Positions 22,081 through 26,119 of a stretch of 26,119 nucleotides of DNA are shown piece by piece. The position numbers and the translations under genes are program-made. This DNA is from Candidatus Poribacteria bacterium (lineage in GTDB: Bacteria; Abyssobacteria; SURF-5). Location of the stretch: positions 1 to 26,119 of the forward strand of contig JACRIR010000036.1 in assembly GCA_016215705.1 (NCBI GenBank), in the 5' to 3' direction. Each line of letters begins with the position of its first letter. Position 1 is the first letter of the stretch. The notes beneath the pieces were generated by a model. That model saw only the letters and a list, made by a program, of their open reading frames with translations. It ran no database searches and was not told the origin of the DNA.

Positions 22081-23226
22081 TCATCCCGCTTCGATATGAG
22101 CCATAAGGCGATCGACGTCTTCTTTATTGTTGTAGAAGTTCAATCCCGTGATCAGGCAGCCGCGCATTGCGTGCGCGAGGATTGATTGTCCTTGCAGTTC
22201 TTCCGCAAGATCGAGCGGGTCTTGCTTCGGCAGCCGGATGAGCACAATTCCCGACCATTCGTTTCCCTTGCGAGGGCTCGTGATTTCGCATCCCTTGGCC
22301 TCGGCCTGCTCGCACAAGTAGTCGGTCATCTCCTTTAATCGCCGTTCGATATTGTCGATGCCGATTTCCTCTATGAGGCTGAGGCCCGCATTCAAGGCCG
22401 CGATGCCGACCAGGTCCTTGCATCCCTCTTCGTATCTGCGCGCGCCTCGGGCCGGTTCCTTGTCATACGACGAAGTGTCGTAGTCGTTTCCAATTTCCTT
22501 CTCGAGACTGCCCCATCCGATATGGACCGGGCGCAGTTTCTCAAGCAGAGATTTCCGGCAATAGAATATGCCAAGGCCAGGGAGCCCGAGAAGGGCTTTG
22601 TGTGTTCCGGCTGATAGACAATCGATGCCCATCTCGCGCACATTGAGCCTGATGGACCCCAGGCACTGAATCGGGTCAACCAGGAACACGATGTCTCGCT
22701 CGTGGCAGATTTCAGAAATTGCCTTTAAGTCGCACCGCTGGCCGGTGTCGAACTGTGGCCAACTGACTGCGACCAGCCGGGTGCGGTCCGTGATTCCTTT
22801 CTTTATGGCTTCCGGCGTGATGCGACGATTGTCCTGCTCAACGAGAACGACCTTCATTCCGTAGTGCTGTTGCGCCAGAAAGGGATATACAAGACTGGGG
22901 TATTCGCGCCGGGTAAGCAGCGCCTCATCGCCTTGTTTCCATGGAATAGACTGCGCGAGCCAGAGGACTCCTTCAGCCGTGTTGCGGCTGAATGCCACCT
23001 CGTCAGCGTCGCAGCCAATCAGCCGGGCGACTTTCTCGCGGGTTTCATCTATCAGCGGCTTTGAGAGCGCCATGGGGATGGCCGCCAGACTTGCAAGCTG
23101 GTCAATCATTTCATGTGCGGCATCCGCCACGGGCTTTGGCAGCGGCGACTTGGCGTTTGCCAGGAAATATGCAAAGTTTTCGGTGATAGGAAAGAGCTTG
23201 CGCGCTTGCTCAAAATCAATAGCCAT
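22081..23226 (-). CDS. Class V aminotransferase (PLP-dependent, cysteine-desulfurase-like fold)
   Basis: A 381-aa fold-type I PLP enzyme. SRNTAEGVLWLAQ (residues 80-92) binds the cofactor phosphate, FLVDPIQCLG has the pyridine-contacting Asp184 and Gln187, and CLSAGTHKALLGLPGLGIFY has the Schiff-base Lys210. The THK context and the lack of a conserved SxRxxSAC loop suggest an aminotransferase, lyase or epimerase-like class V enzyme rather than an IscS desulfurase. Substrate unknown; cytoplasmic. GGAGG lies 4 nt before the ATG. The predicted promoter (23351-23379) places a GGGGACA palindrome in the 5' leader. No same-strand partner is close. Confidence 0.87.
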   Translation of the reverse strand: MAIDFEQARKLFPITENFAYFLANAKSPLPKPVADAAHEMIDQLASLAAIPMALSKPLIDETREKVARLIGCDADEVAFSRNTAEGVLWLAQSIPWKQGDEALLTRREYPSLVYPFLAQQHYGMKVVLVEQDNRRITPEAIKKGITDRTRLVAVSWPQFDTGQRCDLKAISEICHERDIVFLVDPIQCLGSIRLNVREMGIDCLSAGTHKALLGLPGLGIFYCRKSLLEKLRPVHIGWGSLEKEIGNDYDTSSYDKEPARGARRYEEGCKDLVGIAALNAGLSLIEEIGIDNIERRLKEMTDYLCEQAEAKGCEITSPRKGNEWSGIVLIRLPKQDPLDLAEELQGQSILAHAMRGCLITGLNFYNNKEDVDRLMAHIEAG

Positions 23227-23285
23227 AATGCCTCCGAAGAAAGAAGGTTCTCGGTTTCAGGTTTTAAGTTTGGGGGCGAATCCGC

Positions 23286-23340
23286 AGCTTATTCGGGGAC
23301 ACCTTGCGGTCCCGCCGGAGGCGGGATCCCCGAATAAGCT
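23286..23340. repeat. GGGGACA-family palindrome (copy 6)
   Basis: Perfect 14-bp arms AGCTTATTCGGGGA (23286-23299) and TCCCCGAATAAGCT (23327-23340) enclose an inner CCCGCC/GGCGGG hairpin. It has the same two-tier structure as copy 1 and lies in the aminotransferase leader. Confidence 0.9.
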
Positions 23341-23350
23341 CATACGCGCA

Positions 23351-23379
23351 AGTATATTACAATGATCTCGGATATTCAA
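23351..23379 (-). promoter_or_regulatory. Promoter of the aminotransferase gene
   Basis: Minus strand TTGAAT (23374-23379, 4 of 6), 17-nt spacer, TATACT (23351-23356, 5 of 6); leader of about 120 nt. Confidence 0.5.
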
Positions 23380-23617
23380 GACTGACGACGCCACCGAATT
23401 GCTCTCTCCGGCGAGACTGTCCCATAATTGGCCGGAAAATTTCTCTGACAGGGTCACTGCAGAATTCCATGAGGTCTCCTCATTTGCGGTTTCATTCCGC
23501 ATTCATCATTCATCACTCATCATTCCCTGGTTGATTCTCTCTTTGCGCCCTTTGCGCCTCGGGTCTGCGACCCTTTGCGGTGAACGAAGCTGTTTTGGAC
23601 AACAGTGCGCCGGGGTA

Positions 23618-23646
23618 TTGTCTAACCGGAAAAAAGATGATAAAAT
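23618..23646 (+). promoter_or_regulatory. Promoter of the 105-aa hypothetical gene
   Basis: TTGTCT (23618-23623, 4 of 6), 17-nt spacer, TAAAAT (23641-23646, 5 of 6); leader of about 155 nt. Confidence 0.5.
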
Positions 23647-23809
23647 TATGCCCATAAGGAGGCTCTCCGGCAGAAGAAACCGTCCCCCTAATCCAGTGCA
23701 GATCAAGCTCAACAGAGTCCCGCAGCCTGCCTTTTTCAGTCTCCAGGTTAATTCTAATCAAGAGCAGTAGGCGCAGTTTGCTTTGCCAGGGGGGAAAGAA
23801 GGTGACGTA

Positions 23810-24127
23810 ATGCGGACTGCAAAAGGAGAGTATTCAGTTCGTCTGGAGCTTGAGAAATATGACTTCCCGGATGTGCCGCCTGAATCATGTCATCTTGATC
23901 TGTCTGTCAATCCGGGAGAAGAGGTAAAGGATGGCGACCTCTGCTATGCTCCGTGTCTGAATCAGGTGATGTGGTCGAAGAAGAAAGCGTTGAAAATCCC
24001 TCTTCATAAGATTGTGTCGGTAACCTGTCCTTCCGAACTCGCGGTCAAACGTCTTCCCGATCTGCTGTTCGTGAAGGGCGTCTTTAATTACTCGACAGAC
24101 GGGTGGCGAGATAGATATGCTTCCTAA
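23810..24127 (+). CDS. Hypothetical protein, 105 aa
   Basis: Not recognised. The protein starts MRTAKGEYSVRLELEKYDFP and is hydrophilic without signal peptide or membrane helix. It includes SCHLDLSVNPGEEVKDGDLC, YAPCLNQVMW, and the hydrophobic strand IPLHKIVSVTCPSELAVKRL. Alternating strands and three-residue turns suggest a small beta-rich domain, and four cysteines are scattered without a metal-site pattern. AAGAAGG about 8 nt before ATG 23810 supports this start over a TTG at 23783. Codon usage and amino-acid content look genuine, but short length and an isolated position lower confidence. It converges on the amylase gene. Confidence 0.6.
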   Translation: MRTAKGEYSVRLELEKYDFPDVPPESCHLDLSVNPGEEVKDGDLCYAPCLNQVMWSKKKALKIPLHKIVSVTCPSELAVKRLPDLLFVKGVFNYSTDGWRDRYAS

Positions 24128-24338
24128 TTGAAATCCCGAAGGCGTCTTCTTGCTTCGTTTCCGGATTGCGCCAGAATCCGGAGATGCGTGGATAAGTATT
24201 GGGGAGGGATATCCCTATTCCCCGACCAACAAATATCGCATTGGTCGCGCTGCATAGCGGCAACCAAGAACCTAAGCCACAGAGCGCCCTGAGTCCACAG
24301 CGCGGCACAGCCGTAACCAAACAAAAACAACGGCAATC

Positions 24339-24358
24339 GGGCGCGACAAATCGCGCCC
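24339..24358. repeat. GGGCGCGA palindrome
   Basis: Arms GGGCGCGA and TCGCGCCC around CAAA, a variant of the GGGGCGCAAT family (compare 15407-15424). Confidence 0.8.
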
Positions 24359-24360
24359 CA

Positions 24361-24401
24361 GAAAATCGGGGACACGATGCGACATCGTGTCCCCGATTTT
24401 C
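24361..24401. repeat. GGGGACAC-family palindrome (copy 7), convergent junction
   Basis: Perfect 19-bp arms GAAAATCGGGGACACGATG and complement around CGA. A-rich and T-rich ends make it terminator-like in both directions. Confidence 0.92.
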
Positions 24402-24418
24402 CTCATTCATGTCTGTAG

Positions 24419-24438
24419 GGGCGCAATTCATTGCGCCC
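24419..24438. repeat. GGGCGCAAT palindrome
   Basis: Arms GGGCGCAAT and ATTGCGCCC around TC, identical in core to 5067-5086. Confidence 0.88.
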
Positions 24439-24553
24439 TTGTGATTTCCAGGTAGGATGTCGTGCGAAATCACGACAAGATTCACGATTTCAAACGTAAG
24501 TACTTCGGAGTTCTCAGAGACGTGATCTGCGTCGGAGTGTAGAAAAAGGCTTG

Positions 24554-26119
24554 TCAATAGCCGGTTGGCCGGACTTCGTAAGTTGTTCCCCCTGTCCCGG
24601 AATGATTAGGGCCTGATTCCCAAATGGAATCGTTCTTTAGAGACTTCCATTCGAATGATTTTCCGGAAGGTATGTCCGTGACTGCGCACTGCCAGATATC
24701 ACCCGGCGACCATGTGCACGATCTCCCCGGAGCGCTCCAATCATTCAACTGAGGAATGCTCCCCCTGATTGATATGAAGTTGCCGAATCCAACATCCTCA
24801 TGAATCTTGAAAACGGTCTCGGCTCCTCCGCCTGAACTCTTTGTCCAGATCTTATAATCGCCGTACTCAGCCCGTATGGAGCATCCCGCAATGCCGGCAT
24901 CATTCGGCTCCCATTGTTTCGGACCTATCTTCACAATCAATTTGTTGTCCACTTCGGCGGCGTACAGATCTTGCTCTGCCCGGATGATCCACACTGCGGA
25001 TGTATTGGTAATCCCCTGTTCCCTCCTTATCCTGCACAATTCCTTGATCTTGTCGTGAATGACCGGCCCTTTGTCATAGAAGTGCTGCCAGTAAATACAC
25101 GGCACGCCGGGATGAGTCAGGATATACGCATAACCCTCCAAGAGCCTGTTGTCGGGAAATGGCTTAGGATTGTTATGAGGCGGATACGTGTCGTGATTGT
25201 CGAGAAAGGTGACCGCTTTTGTGGGCCATCGCCCCATAAGCCCCGGCAAAGCGCCTAGCACCGTGAAATTATTTGTCCCAAAGTTGTTGGTCAGGACAAC
25301 CTTGGAAGGAAAGTCGAATGCGGCGGACTTTTTCGCATCGTCCGTGTGCGAGGCGTTTATCCAGGCAATGATATTGTTCGTCACTTCTTCGTCCCAAAAT
25401 TCGCCGACCGACCAATAAGGATTTGTGGCATCGTTATACTCCTTCACACGGTCCGCAGAGAAACCCTTAACATAGTCATATCGCCAGCCGTCAAAGCCGA
25501 CAGAGTTCTTCATCCAAAACATCCATTCCTTGAATTGATTCCTCACATTCGCGTTTTGATGAGCGACGTTGGGAGGAAACCCGGATTCACCATCATCGTT
25601 TCCGCCGCCCCCACCATTCATCGAAATAATCTCGGGAGGATCGCAGTCGCTCTTGTTTCCCCAGAACATTTTTCCGCTTGCGATCTTCCCCATGTCATCT
25701 CCCCAGGATATCCATTCGTCGCAGTCGTTCTTCTGTCTGGGACCTCTGTGATTCAAAACTATGTCGGCTATCACTTTCAATCCTTTGCCGTGCAAAACAT
25801 TGATGGCGTTTTGAAGCTCTTCTCGACTTCCATAAAGGGTTTCGCTGCCGCCGTGTTTATACCAGTTGGCGGTGTAGCGCGGCCAGCCGTCCTGCACCCA
25901 TTGCTCGTATTCCCCGAGATCGTAGTAATCCATCGGGACGTACCCGCAAGCCGAGAACGGGTCTCCCTCCTCGTTCAGGTCCCATCGCGGCGTTTTCGAC
26001 GCGGGAGGCATCCACACCATTGTTATGCCCGCTTCCTGGATATCCTGAGCCTTCGAAGCAATCAAATCATACCAGGCTCCGTGTTGCCCGTTGTTCTTGG
26101 CCTGCCAGTGGAACGCCTG
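24554..26119 (-). CDS. Alpha-amylase (GH13) with C-terminal starch-binding domain, 5' end outside window
   Basis: The frame is open to the right window edge, giving 521 visible residues that begin QAFHWQAKNNGQHGAWYD, close to the usual N-terminal strand. GH13 regions are all present: I DIVLNHRG, II GFDGWRYDYVKG (nucleophile Asp, about 215 of the visible part), III SVGEFWDE (acid/base Glu, about 240) and IV TFLDNHD (Asp, about 310). The last roughly 90 residues (ISIRGSIPQLNDWS, then SFEWKSLKNDSIWESGPN) resemble a CBM20-type starch-binding module. It cleaves internal alpha-1,4 bonds of starch or glycogen, probably outside the cytoplasm, but the signal peptide would lie beyond the window. A TTG at 26065 is not the true start. 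No other glycan genes are nearby, so the substrate source is unclear. Confidence 0.92.
   Translation of the reverse strand, partial: QAFHWQAKNNGQHGAWYDLIASKAQDIQEAGITMVWMPPASKTPRWDLNEEGDPFSACGYVPMDYYDLGEYEQWVQDGWPRYTANWYKHGGSETLYGSREELQNAINVLHGKGLKVIADIVLNHRGPRQKNDCDEWISWGDDMGKIASGKMFWGNKSDCDPPEIISMNGGGGGNDDGESGFPPNVAHQNANVRNQFKEWMFWMKNSVGFDGWRYDYVKGFSADRVKEYNDATNPYWSVGEFWDEEVTNNIIAWINASHTDDAKKSAAFDFPSKVVLTNNFGTNNFTVLGALPGLMGRWPTKAVTFLDNHDTYPPHNNPKPFPDNRLLEGYAYILTHPGVPCIYWQHFYDKGPVIHDKIKELCRIRREQGITNTSAVWIIRAEQDLYAAEVDNKLIVKIGPKQWEPNDAGIAGCSIRAEYGDYKIWTKSSGGGAETVFKIHEDVGFGNFISIRGSIPQLNDWSAPGRSCTWSPGDIWQCAVTDIPSGKSFEWKSLKNDSIWESGPNHSGTGGTTYEVRPTGY

Larger units (their letters stand above)
23227..23809. 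other. Divergent intergenic region with two promoters and repeat tags
   Basis: 583 bases, no convincing gene. It contains the aminotransferase leader with a palindrome, its promoter, then short tags (CATTCATCATTCATCACTC around 23500-23518; CTTTGCGCC / CCTTTGCGGTGAA around 23551-23583), then a plus-strand promoter for the gene at 23810. A minus frame 23513-23761 would need a TTG start with no ribosome-binding site. Confidence 0.55.
24128..24553. other. Convergent intergenic region packed with palindromes
   Basis: No gene in 426 bases. Three palindromes lie within 100 bp (24339-24358, 24361-24401, 24419-24438). The segment CAGCCGTAACCAAACAAAAA (about 24308-24327) resembles AGCCGTAACCAAAG near 4937, another hint that these gaps are built of shared modules. 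Confidence 0.65.

Noticed and set aside
21875-22099. 74-codon Arg/Lys-rich plus frame
   Set aside because: Poorly placed GAGG, no recognisable domain, and the end overlaps the aminotransferase gene; insufficient support.
23513-23761. 82-codon minus frame beginning like PilN (IRINL)
   Set aside because: It needs a TTG start without ribosome-binding site, the similarity is limited to five residues, and the rest is repeat-derived.
4961-24401. Spaced palindromes considered as a CRISPR array or attachment sites
   Set aside because: The copies are kilobases apart without regular spacers, no cas or integrase gene is present, and they are better explained as REP-like elements.

Overview
The window (26.1 kb, moderately GC-rich, bacterial gene structure with clear Shine-Dalgarno sites) looks like a chromosomal stretch from an uncultured Gram-negative bacterium. 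Lipoprotein signal peptides, the mix of CoA/acyl-CoA genes and the abundance of palindromic intergenic repeats would fit Desulfobacterota or a related deep-subsurface lineage such as Ca. Abyssubacteria. That placement is inference from style and family content only. No rRNA, tRNA, CRISPR array, transposase gene or phage gene was seen.

Layout. 1-559 (-): N-terminal part of a sugar-nucleotidyltransferase-like gene behind a consensus promoter and a ~320-nt leader. 922-1290 (-): Lin0512-family protein. 1678-4912 (+): a D-aminoacylase-type amidohydrolase and the alpha subunit of an NDP-forming acyl-CoA synthetase. 5133-12529 (-): a long same-strand run read from the right: zinc alcohol dehydrogenase, LarA-type racemase, TetR regulator, acyl-CoA dehydrogenase, 2[4Fe-4S] ferredoxin (58 aa, found by direct reading), and a Cys-type arylsulfatase. 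13236-17401 (+): an envelope cluster of patatin-like lipoprotein, C39-like cysteine peptidase lipoprotein, TPR lipoprotein and two related small signal-peptide/C-terminal-helix proteins, followed by a thiolase (17503-18681). 18799-23226 (-): PEGA-domain membrane protein, Isf-like iron-sulfur flavoprotein, ABM-type monooxygenase, a small membrane protein and a class V aminotransferase. 23810-24127 (+): unknown protein. 24554-26119 (-): alpha-amylase with a C-terminal starch-binding domain, cut by the window end.

How it fits together. The acyl-CoA synthetase subunit, acyl-CoA dehydrogenase, thiolase, ADH and LarA homologue suggest peripheral carbon/CoA metabolism, in part under TetR-type control. 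Two sigma70-like promoters (for ADH-larA and for tetR) each carry a palindrome directly downstream of the -10 box, and a third of similar design precedes the ABM/flavoprotein pair. The envelope cluster resembles the PA2778/PA2779-type C39-peptidase locus of pseudomonads, but with peptidase and TPR parts in separate lipoproteins; it is the best candidate for an under-described system here.

The intergenic DNA is crowded with palindromes of at least two families. The GGGGACAC family has seven copies and occupies all three convergent gene junctions. The GGGGCGCAAT family has about nine copies, and two of them supply the stop codons of the C39 and TPR genes. A nested inverted repeat of about 166 bp lies upstream of the sulfatase.
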